Shown piece by piece: positions 12,501 through 27,500 of a DNA stretch of 64,000 bases (within the stretch, counting starts at the first letter, position 1; each line of letters opens with the position of its first letter). A program made the position numbers and the translations under genes. This stretch comes from Sinonovacula constricta (taxonomy: Eukaryota; Mollusca; Bivalvia; Cardiida; Solecurtidae): positions 36,195,203 to 36,259,202 of the forward strand of contig CM017572.1 of the NCBI GenBank assembly GCA_007844125.1. The letters run 5' to 3'. The notes beneath the pieces are model-generated. The model had not been told where the DNA came from. It made no database searches and was given only the letters and a program-made list of their open reading frames with translations.

Positions 12501-15500
12501 CACTATAATGTAGTTAAATTAATGTAGTTGCAGTTTATTTAAAACAAAAAGACAACATCCTAAAACAGATCATTATTAAATAATGATGAAACAATCTTGA
12601 TCAACATTGTAGAGGCAATGTTGAGGCATTGAATTCTAATCTGTTTGCCGCTTTTGTTATAATGTACCACGTAATATAAAATGTCGATGTAATGTTTTTG
12701 CATAGTAAAGCACATCGTTGTTGTCCGTTAAATCGATTACTTTTCTATTGCCTGCTGCAACGATACATTTGGAAAACATAAACACTGCAGGAGAATAATT
12801 CCATAAGACAGGCCTGATTTCACATGCGGCAGCCATATGTTGTTACGTTGTTTTAAATGTCATAAAATCGACTCTAAAAGATTTTCTACAGAATCATGAA
12901 AAGGAAGGATCATACAAATTATATTATATTTCAAGATATTGACTTACATTCCTTATAAAATGACGTTATAATTGATGAAAATCCGTTGTTTCATTCGGTT
13001 ACATTTTATGTACGAATGTATAATAAATAATCTTGTACGCAATTATAATGCAATTTAATATAAGCATTATTTACCTGCATTCCTGCGACCCAGGTGTCAT
13101 TACTATCAGTGCCCAACTATACAGCAGGATTCAGCGTCACAAACGGTGTACAGGAAGTCGTGTGTGGACGGTAAGTTATTTTTAATACAGATGTAATTTA
13201 ACACCATATCGGGGTGTAATTTATCCAGCATAAGAAGTCGCCCTGCATTTGTAGCCAGTCAGAAGCAGCTATGAAAATTCAACAGAACTTTTTTTTCTAT
13301 TTTCTATTTTACAAGGAACGAAATAGGTCGATCTGTTTTATTAATTGGTTTTATTTTCAACTGCGCATGTGCAACAAACAACGCATTCTGGCTTGACTCC
13401 TCCGCCTATGACGATAAGTTTGACCACGCCAACACGATTGACAGTTTGATAGACAGTTTTATGGAGCGGATTACATGTCATTTTGGTAGAAGTGGAGGGT
13501 TGACTTCAAAGTCGGATAGAAAATATTAAGACGTTTCCATAGGAAATAGAAGTCTGCGCTCTTTTTGGCTTCTATTTTCTATAAAAACGTCTTAATAGAC
13601 TCTTAACAGACTCCATCTTATTCATACAATTGTCTTTCATATATATATATATATTAACAGAATGGCGTCATTTTCTTTGAACAACATGCTTGGTAGGTAA
13701 AGAGCTAAATAAAAGTGAAATTTTGCTACTATTTGTAACTATTAGTCAATTATTATTAACACAATCTCCTTGACACGAGATTAATTCTGCCATAGTGTCG
13801 GATTTAATGATCTGGAGGTTCCTGCCCCTCGAGAGACGTATTTCAACAGAATCTCGCCACTCTTTACCCGATATTCCTAGCTTTTTTGAGTGGGAGATAT
13901 TTTATCCACTATTGCAAAATCTGTATGTGAGATTTGTTTACATGAAAGGTTTTTAAAGGATGCTATTTGCTGGTAGCCTTTGAGCAGCTTATGTTGAGAC
14001 GAGTGATTGCCATCGTCACTGCAGTCTCCACACTTATATCCGTACGAATTCGACTTTTATCAAAAGTGTCCGTTTTTTTTTTAATTTACAAATGGTTGCA
14101 TTATGATAATATGCAAAATCTAACGATACTTATTGAACATCATCAGACTGCCCTATGTACGAGATCGACACATCTGTTGGGTACGCTGGTCAATGTGATA
14201 TCCTTGATACCTCGGGCCTGGAGGCGATAAACGACGTCCATTACTGCTTGGAGCGGTGCCTTGACATGGCCGACTGTCGGGCTGTTACTCACCACACCCA
14301 TCAAGAGAAATGCACATACCACTCCAACTGCACAGGCAAGGTCGAGAACAAGAACACCACGTTTATTCAGCGGATCTGTCGGGATGAACGTAAGTGTTGA
14401 ATTCATGGTAACTGGTTAAATAACTGGTTTATAGTCATAAATTACATACATTTGTCGTCTTCTTTCCAAGAATGGCCTATGCATACGGCAATACAAAACT
14501 GTTCACGATTTACAAAGTTTCACTCGTTTCACTCGTTTATTTTGGAGATTTCACGAGAAAATGTCCGAAAAGCGATTAGATTGTATTTCACCTATTTATG
14601 CTAATCTTTCGAATAGTATAAATAAACAATAATTAATTAGTAAATGAAGGCTTTCTTAACCAGTATTTTTGGAAGTTTTTATTTCTCTCTTTTTCTGTTT
14701 GCTTTAAGTAAATCGAAGTGACACAATCGATAAGAATAAATGACAGTCACATGAGCATTGCAACATATACCAAAAATTAAAAAGGCACAGGACAAAGGTA
14801 TTCACATGCAAGCCAAGTGTAAAAGTAAGAACAAATCTGTGATGAGTCATTTAACAAAAAGAGTAAACCAAAAAGCTACCGCCTTGGAAGGGCATTATTG
14901 GGACGTCTACCTTTTATTGTTAAGGAAAGACTTCTGGAACAATGTCAAATTAAAACCACTGCAGGACAGCCTTATGACGCTCTGTATACAAGTTTTCGTC
15001 ACTTTTGGTTTTAGAGAAATTTTAAATACATTTTGATTTCACCATTCACCCACCTCTTAATTACAATGGCTCAAAATCTGAGACTGTAGCTATCGATGGT
15101 TAAAAATATCATAAATGTCAACATAGCAGTCACAGTTCTGCTTTAGCTGCGCTTAATAAATGAGACTTCCCATTTGTGTGCAATATCCATATGACCAGGT
15201 CCGGTTGGAAACTATACCCAGATCTGCCGCAACTGTGGTATCGGGCCTGACTGTCAGGGCTCGTTCAACTCGACACCGTACGTGTACCTTGACTACCAGT
15301 GCAACACATCGTGTGCGGATTCGGTGGACTGCCTGGCGATGGAATTCAATGCACCAAAGAGCAGATGTAACTGGTACCAATGTGGTCAGGTGATACAGGA
15401 CATCGGCAACACCATCTACCGCAAGGCAACCACGGCTTGTACGTACATGCATATGTTACACTTCTGTGTTTGTTATATAAGTGTCGGGCGTAACTAGAAA

Positions 15501-18500
15501 AAGGCATTGTAGAGAATTTTAATTAGGAATTCTATGATTTGTTGTTATAGATGCTTCAATATAACCTTTGTATGGAAGATTTGCTCCATCAGCACATTCA
15601 ATGCTTAGTATGTCTCCAGCTGGTCTTACTTAAACATTTGCTAAGCTATTTTGATAAAAGTATTCAGATACAATACTTACTACGCTTCCAGTATCTAATA
15701 ATGAGTTAACGGGTGTGTCGACTATAAGGACCTTTGCTTCATTTGCATCACCGACTAATTTGGGATCAAGAAAATTTGTGCCCTGGTTTGAACCCCACCC
15801 CCACCCCCACCCCACCCCCACCCAACACGGGCATTAACTAGTTTGGGCAGTCTTTTGACCTAGTATTGTAGGGCAATCTCGTTGACAATGTCCTTTTCTA
15901 TTGCAGTCAAAGCAGGTTCTGTCAGAGGTGTCAAGATATTTGTCATCGTTGTATTGACCTCTTGCATGGTTTCGGATTCCTCTAGTTTCCGAACAGGTAC
16001 CGCAGGTTTACAAGTTTTCATTTCAGCTTTGACAGCTCCCATATCTAGCTCTACTTTTCCAACTGCTTTCATAAAGGCATCACACTCTTTAAAAGTGTCA
16101 CGTTCGGATTGGGATTGGGATTAGCCGGCATTTGTGCCGATACTGCGCAGCGACATTTCTATCATCATAGCACAGGGGCACTTATGTGGTGCCCAGGGAC
16201 TTAACCCGGCCGGTCCATTATACTGACCCCGACGAGTCAGGCGTAATGCTGTCCCCTTAGCCCCGAGCGTTAGGAGGGAAGCCACTACTACCAACTTTAA
16301 AGTCTTTGGTTTGACCCGGCCGGGGTTCGAACCCACGACCTGCCTGTCATAGTCTTTTTGTCTTTCCGGAGTCCAGAATGATATACGTCCTTCATTATGT
16401 CAGTTTGACTAAATTTCAATCCTCCCAATTCAACTGCCTTGTCAATTAAATCTTCTAGACGTGAGGCAACCATATCAACAGTTTCTTTATCATTGTGTTC
16501 ACACGTAAAAAACCATTTCATTATATTTTCTCTTGTATCAACAAGGCCATACGAAGTTTCAAGTTTCACTATCAGTTTATAGAGTTGTACACCAGGTTCC
16601 AGCCTCCGGATCTTGTCAGCAGCAACTCCATTTGCAGATGTCCTTATTCCAGTAACATCTATTCTTCGTCCCTGCGGAGATCACACATTCTATCTCAAAC
16701 TTGAATCCAGTCCATGATATTTCTGCTTTTCCTTCTTCGCCATAAAATATAGAAAACTTTGGATAAGAATGACTAGAAGATTTTGGTTCAGCAGGTTCCT
16801 TTACTTCATGCTTCACACCTCCAAGAGCTTCGATTAGACGTGCTGCCTTCTCTGGATCTTCCACATCTGGTTTAAGCTTTAAAGTTCTCTCCTCATCTGT
16901 TATGACACAGGCCTCATGAAGTTTTTCCTCTTCCGCAGATGGGTCATCAATTTTACTGAACATGTTTTGTTTACTTTCTAATTCTAAGTTATAACAGCTC
17001 AAAGACCTAAGCACTGATGTCTTTATTATAATCTGTATTCATGCTCTACTTCAGCATCCCACATCTTTAAATACAATGTTCCTCTTTCTAATTCCAAATA
17101 ATCAACACAATTATATTCTGTCTTTTTCACCTCACAAGATCACATAACCCACGCCCGGTTTCACAATTTTGTACTTTTACGTAGAACACTGCAAGTACAC
17201 TTTCAAATTACATCAACTAGTTACTTAGTATCAGCAACACTTGTTTCAATCATAATTTATCACAATAAAAAACTATCAACATTTCTATAGTTAGATACCA
17301 AAGTTCTATATGCAAGGCTAATTAAATTAAATTATTTATTTAAGCTTTTGTTATTCAATCCATTACTAGGAAAGAATTATATCTCAATCTTATTTTAACT
17401 GTGAATGTTATGAATAAGAATATATGACAAAGTCCTATGAGTTGAGCATTGCAACATATTATATCAAAATCTGAAAAGGGACAGGACAAAGTTATTTCAC
17501 GTGCAAGCCAAGTGAAAAGTAAGAACATATTTTCTTATTTGTCATTTAACTAAAAGAGCAAACCCGACAGTTACCGCCTTGGAACGGTCAGTCGGCAATA
17601 TGGGCCGACTAGGTGCTTAAACCGGTTTTATAGAGCTCTAACCTCTCACTTCCTGATGGGTTTCTCAAATGCAAGCAATGAAAAGAAAACTGATCTATTT
17701 GAATACAAAAATGTCCAAGCGCTGATGTTTTCTTTAATAAGTTATAACGAAAGTAGTGACTTTATTGAAAAATAATGTCAATCCCTTTGCAGCTCTCCTT
17801 ATTTCAAACAACATCTTCAATATACGTCCCTGCGGAGATCAAACACTCTATCTCAAACTTGAATTCAGTCCATGATATTTCGTCTTTTCCTGCTTCGCCG
17901 TAAAATATAGAAAACTTTGGATTAGAATGACTAGAAGATTTTGGTTCATCAGGTTACTTTACTTCATGCTTCACACGTCCAAGAGCTTCGATTAGACGCG
18001 CTACATTCTTTGGATCTTCCACATCCGGTTTAAGCTTTAAAGTTCGCAGAAGCATAAGTATTTGTCTGTCCTCCTCTGTTATGGCACGGGCTTCATCAAG
18101 TTTTTCCTCTTCCGCAGATGGGTCATCAATTAGACTGAACATGTTTTTGTTTACTTTCAAAGTAAATAAACTTTAAAGAAGTTAATTCTTATTAAGCATG
18201 CAATACACAGTGAAGTCAGCACTATATCTGCTTCAAGTGGACACCGTCTCTAGATGACTGAAATACTGTTGGTGGGACGATAAACCCAATAAACAAACAA
18301 ACAAACTGATGTCTTAATTATTCTCTGTATTCATGCTCTATTTCAGCATCACACATCTTCAAATGCAATGTTCCTCTTTCTATTTCCAGATAATCAACAC
18401 AATTATATTATGTCTTTTTCACCACACAAGATCACATAACCTATGTCCGGTTTCACAATTTTGTACTTTTATGTCGAACACTGCAAATCCACTTTCAAAT

Positions 18501-21500
18501 TACACCAACTAGTTACTTAGTATCAGTAACACTTGTTTCAATCATAATTTATCACAATAAAAAACTATCAACATTTCTATAGTTAGATACCAAAGTTCTA
18601 TATGTAAGGCTAATTAAATTAAATTAATTATGTAAGCCTTTGTTATTCAATCCAATACTAGGAAAGAACTATATCTCAATCTTATTTTAAATGTGAATGT
18701 TATGAACAAGAATATATGACAAAGTCCTATTAGCATTGCAACATATATCAACTGTGAAAAAGGGCAGGACAAAGGTATTTCGCGTGCAAGCCAAGTGAAA
18801 AGTAAGAACACATTTTATGAGTCATTTAACTAAAAGGGTAAACCCGACAGTTACCACCTTGGAACGATCAGTCGGCAATATGGGCCGACTGGGGTGCTTC
18901 AACCCGTTTTACTGAGCTCTAACCTCGCACTTCCTGATGGGTTTCTCAAATGCAAGCAATGGAAAGAAAACTGATCTATTTGAAAAATAATGTCCACAGT
19001 GTTTAGAAAAGGAAGGGGTATTATTTCGATTAGACAAACTAAACAAAAAATGATTGATTATAAGTGAAATTAACTTTTTGAATCAAGAAAAAACATGATC
19101 ATAGAAGAATAAATTGTTGTAGCATCCTGTTCATCTGAAGATGAAATTGAGGAACCAAAGTCGAATGTCCATCAAAGGAAATGCACGTAACAATCCTTAT
19201 AGGATGAATAAAATGACAACATAGATTACATGCACGGGGAGATTTTTTACGACCGCCACACTGCACAAGTAACATTGTTGTGATCATGAATAAGAATATA
19301 TGGCAAAGTCCTATGAGCATTGTAACATATATCAAAATCTGAAAAGGCACAGGACAAGCGTATTTCACGTGCAAGCCAAGTGAAAAGTAGAACACATTTT
19401 TATGAGTCATTTAACTAAAAGAGCAAACCCGACAGTTACCGCCTTGGAGCGGTCAATCGGCAATATGGGCCGACTGGGGTGCTTCAACCGGTTTTACAGA
19501 GCTCTAACCTCGCACTTTCTGATGGGTTTCTCAAATGCAAGCAATAAAAAGAAAAACAATATATTTGAATACAAAAATGTCCAAGCGCTGATGTTTTCTT
19601 TAATAAGTTGTGACGAAAGTAGTGACGTCATTGAAAAATTATGTCCACAGTGTTTAGAAAAGAAAGGGGTATTATTTCGATTAGAAAAAAACTAAACAAA
19701 AATGATTGACACACACTAGAATAAAATCAAATTCAACTGTTTTAGCACTTTTTAAAAGACTAATAAACTATAAAATCATAAGACAATTATCTTTTGTTAT
19801 AATTGTCAACTACAATTATAGATCACTTATGTACTGAACCTGTTTCGATGCAATTAACTTGAGCTCACTTTTGTTCTAACAAATCGTAGATCGTGTAACC
19901 ACTTTCATTAATATATATATATATATTAATCAAACTAATCAGTAACTTTAGTGTAATTCAAACAAGAATCAATCATTCATCAAAGTCAGCAAAAGTTTTC
20001 CAATTATGTTTTATATCAACAGGCAATAATTTTATTAAAAGTAATAAGGATTGTAATAACTTTATCTAACTAAAGATATAATCATCAGAAATTTAAATAA
20101 ACTTCTTCAATTTTATTTTTTATTTATTTATTAGAAATATAAAATATTAATAAATTTTAGTACTGTGTAACCTTTAGATGAATTTAGTGTAGTGTAACCT
20201 AAACTAATGAAAGTTGTCAACAAAGTTTTTTTAAGTATTATTTTTATATTATAATATATAAATACAATATTTATATATATAGCTCTTATTCAGATTAATT
20301 TCAATAAATTAATGTATAATGTAAATATTATCAAAAGAATAACCACCTATAAATTTGACCCACTGATCACGAAATTTCCGTAACTCAAAATTCAATAATA
20401 TCTCCAAATGTAAATTCAACGATTTTTCTTTTAAATTGAATTAATTAAATTGAGTAATATTAAATCACACAGAGTAATTATGTAACTAGACAGTTGACTA
20501 TATTATAAATACTTTTATTTTTCAATTTTAATTTTTCCAGTGGCACAAGGTAATGTAATGCAAACGAAACTGACCAAAATACAATTCACCAATGTTTTTA
20601 TTAAGTATTAAGTCATTGCAGATTTATAAAACACTTAACGATTGTTAAATTCCTGTAGATACAAGTTATATATAATGATATAGTGAAGAAACTATTAAAT
20701 AATCTATAAAACTACGAAGTACGCAACCAAATTGTCAAAGTATTTTAGAGATTTCTTTCAAAATTTGTATCAAGTTCAAGGACAATTCAATACACCAAGT
20801 GACGTCATAGGTTGAAAGTGTGTCAAACGAGAGATAAAAATAGCACCTCTTTAAATTACACATGCAGATGTCCTTCCGCACCAATGAAAAGCCGATATCG
20901 CTCCGCCTACCTCATCTAATATTCACAATAACCTTGTGTTTTGAAAATCGAAAAAGACAAAACAGAACTTAAAAGGGGAAAATTACGGGATGGTACTTTT
21001 GGGAAAATAGACGTTGTAAACTTGAGATAATCACTTAGGAGCAGACGTGAATCAAAACTCAACAAGAAGCGTGACTGTTACAATATACGGAATCGTTGAT
21101 TGTGTCAACTCGTAAGGTCATGTGCGTGCTTCTCGCGAGTACTTAGAGGCCAAGATAAACAGCTGATGATTTAAAGGACCGCACAATCAAGCAAACTTTT
21201 TATGTGTTTAAGAATTTCTATCTTGAATTCTGGATTGTCATTTTGTCCGCAATGAGTTACAGATATAAAAGAAATATCAAAAAGGAGACTGTTAGTATAG
21301 CTACAAAGAATTCCTTGTCCTGACCGAGTTAGCAACAGGAAATATAGGTCAAAAAGGAGGCTATTAATAATAACGAGTGATTCCTAAAATGTAACAGTTC
21401 ACAAACTTACTGCGGGTAGCAACAAAGAAAAGTACACTAGAAAAATTACTGACTGCGAAACAATATATGTTACAAGCCAGTAAATTATTTCTCCAAGACT

Positions 21501-24500
21501 GTCAATAATTAACAATGTAAGGCAATGCAATATTAAAGTCTATAAAATATTTCTACTCACGTTTTCGTTGTTTTGGTGGATAACACAACTACTTCACGTT
21601 AAATCGCACACAATGTCCTACACTTTAGCACTGAATGAGTGTTACCTAAACAGTTTATTTGGGTGTAATTATCACACACCGTAAGTTCTAGGTTTCATGA
21701 TCTGATCAGTAAACAAGTTTCTTCCTCGGTTGATTTTGAGATTTGGTATTTGCCGACATTTTTGCCGATACTGTGCAGCGACGTTTCTATCATTATAGCA
21801 CAGGGGCACTTATGAGGTGCCCAGGGACTGAACCCGGTCGGTCGACGAGTCGGGCGTAATGCTGTCCCCTTAGCTCCGAGCGTTAGGAGGAAGTCACTAC
21901 TACCAGCTTTAAAGTCTTTGGATTGACCCGTCCGGGGTTCGAACCCGCGACCTCCCGATCCGCAAGCCGACGCTGTACCACCTGAGCTTTTGCGTTCCTC
22001 GGTTGAATGCTCGTGTCAAGAAGTAGAATGTTGATGGGTTATCATATGGCTCCGGAAGGGTACAGCTGGAACTATCGTAACACTTTCAAGAGTTCCGACT
22101 AAACACTGAAGGTTCAACTAAATATAACTGTGTCCTTCCTCACGACACAAAGATGTCTCATCTTTCACAGTCGGTCAATGTCAATTAATAACTGATTCAC
22201 ATGCAGTTTATTTAAATTTGATAAAATATTCCAAAATGGCAAATATCAAGATACGATATATTGACAAAAGTTATTATAATTATAATTACCACTGCCAATA
22301 TCAAGATATGGCATTTAAATAACAGTTAAATGCACATAATTACGGTGCAAGTCGGTGAGAGTAAATTCCCCAGGTAAGGATGTAAAACATTCAGTTTAAG
22401 CACAGATTAGGTGTACTGCCCACTTATCACAACACGTGTACGCTAGTCCATCCTGAACACGCACGATCTCACTGAGCTGTCCAATGTAGGTGGTAGTTGG
22501 GTTTACATGTCCATCAATCGGAACACCTCGGATAATTCACGAATCATCTCTCGAACGAATCATCTCTCGGATGTATGTAGGTAGTCGGATTACCTCGGCC
22601 ATTTCCTTAAATGGGACTTCTTTAGTGACAGACGTCAAAACAAAGATGGCAGCTCGGATGACAGCTCACTACAGTACGATGCCAGTAAAACTTCTATTTG
22701 TGGCGTCTTCAAATTTAAATCATCCGATTCAAATTTACAAAGCGCAGCAGACACACAGTTGTCAAGCGAAGCTTTTATTTATGTTTTGTGCGAACTACAT
22801 TTAGGCACATTCTTCTTCCGATTTTCGGCAAACAAAACAATCGTGATTTCAATAAGTATCATTGCACCAGATACATCCGAGGGATGATTGTCCTGAAGAC
22901 GGAATTACCTGAGGAGGTCCGATTGACATGTCCATATTTCACGTTGGGCGCCATTTGTAACACTTCTGTGTTTCTTATATTTGGGGTGTGGAAAAACTCA
23001 GGAACAATGTTCAGTATTGTATATACAGAGATATTTTTATCAGTATGTGGTACTGAGATTTCGTCTGTATATCACCATTCAAAGGATGTGCTTTAGATGT
23101 TACAACATAACCTAATTGTAATGTTTAATACAGCTTAAAGTAAAAAGACTTAAAAGTCCAATCTGTACACTAATCTTTACATCTATCTACTTTGAATTTC
23201 CTGGTCAAAGTGAGAACATAGGAACTGACCACCAATCTCAAAGCTTTTTACTAGCTTATAGTCAACCAATGAAATCAAAGGATTAACATCATGTCAAGCT
23301 ATAAATCAAAGGACTGAAAGTGCTGAAGGTTTAAAGGTAACTTTCTCCACAAAACGTTACAACATCAACCTGTCACACATATCCGATGTTTTTTGTACTA
23401 TCGTAATATTTTGGTTCAGCCTGGACATGTTTGTATAGTAATTTCTGGAAAAAAGTTTGTCATATGGTCAATGACACAAGCTACACTGCTTTCCGCAAAA
23501 CCAGTACCTTATGTCGTTTCGAGAATCACTCGTAATATATATTGAAGGAAAAAAGTTTAGCAAGTTTTTTTACGTATTTGATTTTCGTCTATAAATCAAT
23601 GTGGCTAAAACGTGTCCATATTGACCAATTGTGCCCATCCATTGACAGCATCATACCCCCCCCCCCCCCTTTTTTTTTTAAACTAAACCATTATGTAAGC
23701 GTGAAACGTAACTTTCACGAAAATCCCGTGCAGTATGTGCACAGCAAAACGGACGATCCTCCGCGGGTCACAAAGTTCCCTAGGAGTCAATCCTCTCTGA
23801 ACTTGCTAAACTTTTTTCCTTCAGTATACAAAGCTGTTTTGGTTCTGTGAATATAACTTATATCAAGCAAAGGCTCACATGGTCAACTCATTGGCTAAAT
23901 GTGATACTTTTAAGCTTTTATTGTGACGTTTATCAGCCTTTAGAGGGTAGTTTGGTGGCAAGGATATTTCAAACTATGCTTTGTTACGACCGGCCGTCGT
24001 TAAGATATATTTTACTTTTGTGCCTTAGTATGATCTTGTTGTGGTGAATTGTTTAGTAACATTTGTATGATATTATATGTATGCTATTTTAAAAGTTAAT
24101 GATATAGTAAGAGTGTATTTATTGACAGGAAAATAAGCCACACGGCTTTTACACCGGGTCCATGCCATCGGATTTTTTTTTCCAATATTTAACTTGTACA
24201 TCTATTTATTTTCTTTCTTTTTAAGATAGCTTTATCCCCAACTTATTATTTTATGAGAGGCTGTTTTCGTTGCTAGAAAATAACAGAATAGCTGCATGGC
24301 GGATGGATTAAATAATCTATATACATTGGACAGACGAGGTCCTGCATAAGAATTTAATAATGTTGAGCTTGTTCTCCAGTATGTATAATTTAATATCATA
24401 TCATATCTAATCCCAACACTCTTTGTGTACCAGTCTGTCCCGAGTTCGAACTTTTCACCTACCTGGACCATACCGGCCTGTGTGACACGCCCTTGCTGGG

Positions 24501-27500
24501 GAGGGACGAGAGGTCCTCAGGCCCCGGATTCTGTATAGAGCGATGTCTCGACATAGACAACTGTATCGGTAGGTAAAAGTGGGGCTTATATCAATCATAA
24601 GCGGAGAACTGGGGTTGCATTGTAAACGAAATTTATTATTTACTCTACCTGCGGCATAAGCACTTTTGTGGATAAGTTCTTTGGTCGGTGTCAGAAATAT
24701 CTTCCTGGTGAACACATTTACAAAGCTATATCAAGCTTATTTATTATTCACAAATAAATATTTATGGTGTTCTTATTTGCGGATATCAAAGAAAAAATAC
24801 ATCGCCGAATATATGTTTATATTGGAAATTAAAAGCTTATGATAATTTATTTACTAACCATTCTGAAGTTAAATTGATGAAATACAAAAGAACGACTGTC
24901 TGGACTGTGATTATAATTAGATGATGATATTGCAGGCACGACCTACCATATCCACGAGAAGACCTGTCTCTACCATGACTGTATCAACCACAGCTACTCC
25001 CAGAACAACACATTTGTCAAACGCATCTGTGGTCGTGAGTAAATTTCCATTCTTAAAGGACAATATTTACTTAAGTATGAATTGCTCAAGTCAGGGATTT
25101 CAATCCACAATATCTTTTTTTTGTGTTTACTTCATTTTGCTACGTGTTTGTATTTTGCATGGCTCTTTAACGTTGCTACTTTAAGCTTAAAATCATATTA
25201 AAACTCCATAAATTGTCTTATTTTTGTTGGTATGCAAATTTTGACTTAGGTTAAAGTCATGACTTAGGTTAAGAAATGGTTGGTGTATACGGAGTCTAGT
25301 AAACATCTTAAGCCACTTACTTCAGCTGATGGTTTTGGCATGAACCGCTTCCACGTAGAACCCAATCTTTATTGTGAATGTTGTGTTTCTCCGGTTTCAG
25401 CCGATGATGAGTGTGACAGGCAACACAGACACACGTGTCTTAACTGTAAGATGGGCCCTGACTGCCAGGGATCGAAATCTAATGGGATGTCAAAACCCCG
25501 GACAATCGACCTCACGGACATTAATGTGGATCCGGATGTTAAGTCGATCTGGTCAGTTGGTGAATCTTTCCCATGGATGTTGGGATTCCTTATAATGGTT
25601 TATAATACAAATAATTACTAATGTTGAGGTCTATATGTAGTTTTGCGGACTTCGGTAGTGTGATATTGACCGAGGATGAAAACCGAGGTCGATATCACAC
25701 TACCCAGGTCCGCAAAGCCACATATCGACCTCAACATTAGTATTTACTTGTAATATTATAAACCCACTGAATTTGAAGCATTCCGATGGTCTGGTAATAT
25801 TGACTTCAACTAAATAAATTATCATTTTTATGTAGTATGTTACCAAAATTATGATTTGCTCTTAAAAAACAACACAGATCTAGAACACAATTTATTTATG
25901 TTTCATTTAAAAATCTAACGACCTTGTTTTTGCTTGAGATCGCAAAACATCCACAAGACGGAGCCTGTATTATGTATACATTTTGCAATGTTCTAGGTTC
26001 GACCCTAACGACAACCGTGTCCGTAAGGTCCAGTGCTCACAGCCGGATTTGGCCTGGGAACACCAAGTGCACAGAGCAGCCTGCTCTTCAGGTACCCGTT
26101 GGCTTGCGGATCACGGGCTCGTGGGTTCAACCCACGGCCGGGACAAACCAAAGACTTTAAAATTGGTAGTAGTGGCTTCCCTCCTCGCGCTCGGGGCTAA
26201 GGGGACAGCATTACGCCTGACTCGTCGGTGTCAGTATAATGGACCGGCCGGGTTGAGTCCCTGGGCACCTCATAAGTGCCCCTGTGCTATAATGAAAGAA
26301 ATGTCACTGCACAGAATCGGAAAAAATGCCAATCCCAATCCAAACCCTCTTCAGGTATCCCATCCGACTGACGTATTCAGGCCCTCCTATAACATGCTCA
26401 AATCACCTTGTCATATAAATTATTTTCGTTTGTCGAAAGCAAGAGTTTGTCGCGCATATGTAAATGTTAATGCCTTCCTAATCATCAGGAAGTATAAACA
26501 GTTCCAATGACCTAGATTGATTGGAAAACTATATGTAATCACTGCTTTGCTACAGAGTTCGGAGTACTTGTTACCTCGTTTTCAGGAATCCTAGAAATGT
26601 TGTTGTTTTTAATGGTATAGACACGAACGACACGTGCCTACGTTGGACGTTCGTGGTGTAGTGGCTGACTCGCCGACTTGTAACTCCTATGACGGCGTTG
26701 GTTCGAGTCCCCCTTGGGGCGAAGGATTAAATGTAGAACGGCCTTCAAGTTGGTCTTACAGCGCGCCGTAGGTCATTCCCAGATAGTTGTCTGAGGTCTT
26801 CCTCTGCTAAAATAGCTGAACGTCTCAAAAACAACTAAAATGCAATTGCTGCGATGCATTGAAAAAGACAATTAACAGAAAGTACCTACGTTGCCTAATG
26901 GAAATAAATACACTTGTTCTTATCCGATATTTCGATAATATGTTTGGACGATGTGCAACGGTGTTAATAAATTGTCTTAATGTGTAACCTGATAAGGTCT
27001 TATTGAATTTTATTTAACTCTAGGGAAGTACGTTCTTTCGAGAAATGTATTATTTAAAGGCATTATTAGACAGTGCACCTTTTAAATATTTCAAAATGAT
27101 CAAAAACAGCGGCAGCGGTATAGGATAGTTCCTGATGCCCTTTGCCTACGCGATATGGTCATTAATGAAGATGTAAGCACAGGCCTTTCTTGGAAATTTT
27201 CTTTTATAAGTTATGACTCCGCGTTTGTGGTGATAAATGAATATAAACACCTGATTGAACAAGAAAACATGCAATGTTATAATGACGGAGAGCATATCTG
27301 TTTGTATCCAGTACAGGAAGAAGACTGTCGAGGGATTCAAACTGTGTATACATCTCCTCTCCATTCTAATAATTTTTAGATTCCATTGTTAACATCTAAA
27401 TAAAGTGTTTTTCAACAGTATATCAAATAAAACATCATAAGTCTTCCTTGATGAAAGTATATCGCTCAAAACCCTGTGTTAAAGAATTATATTGATTGGA

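Larger units (their letters stand above)
15439..24433 (+). other. Intron between B4 and A4 (9.0 kb)
   Basis: Contains a CCCCA-rich tract (15793-15825), a broken LTR-retrotransposon gag/protease (minus), a tandem segmental duplication, three REP-1 copies, SINE copies and MITE-M copy 2. No additional module exon is seen, and the B-A alternation across the intron is complete. Confidence 0.75.

Noticed and set aside
25983..26510. A 175-codon frame running from exon E9b into intron
   Set aside because: The extension is translated SINE-2. The phase and homology place the exon end at 26091.
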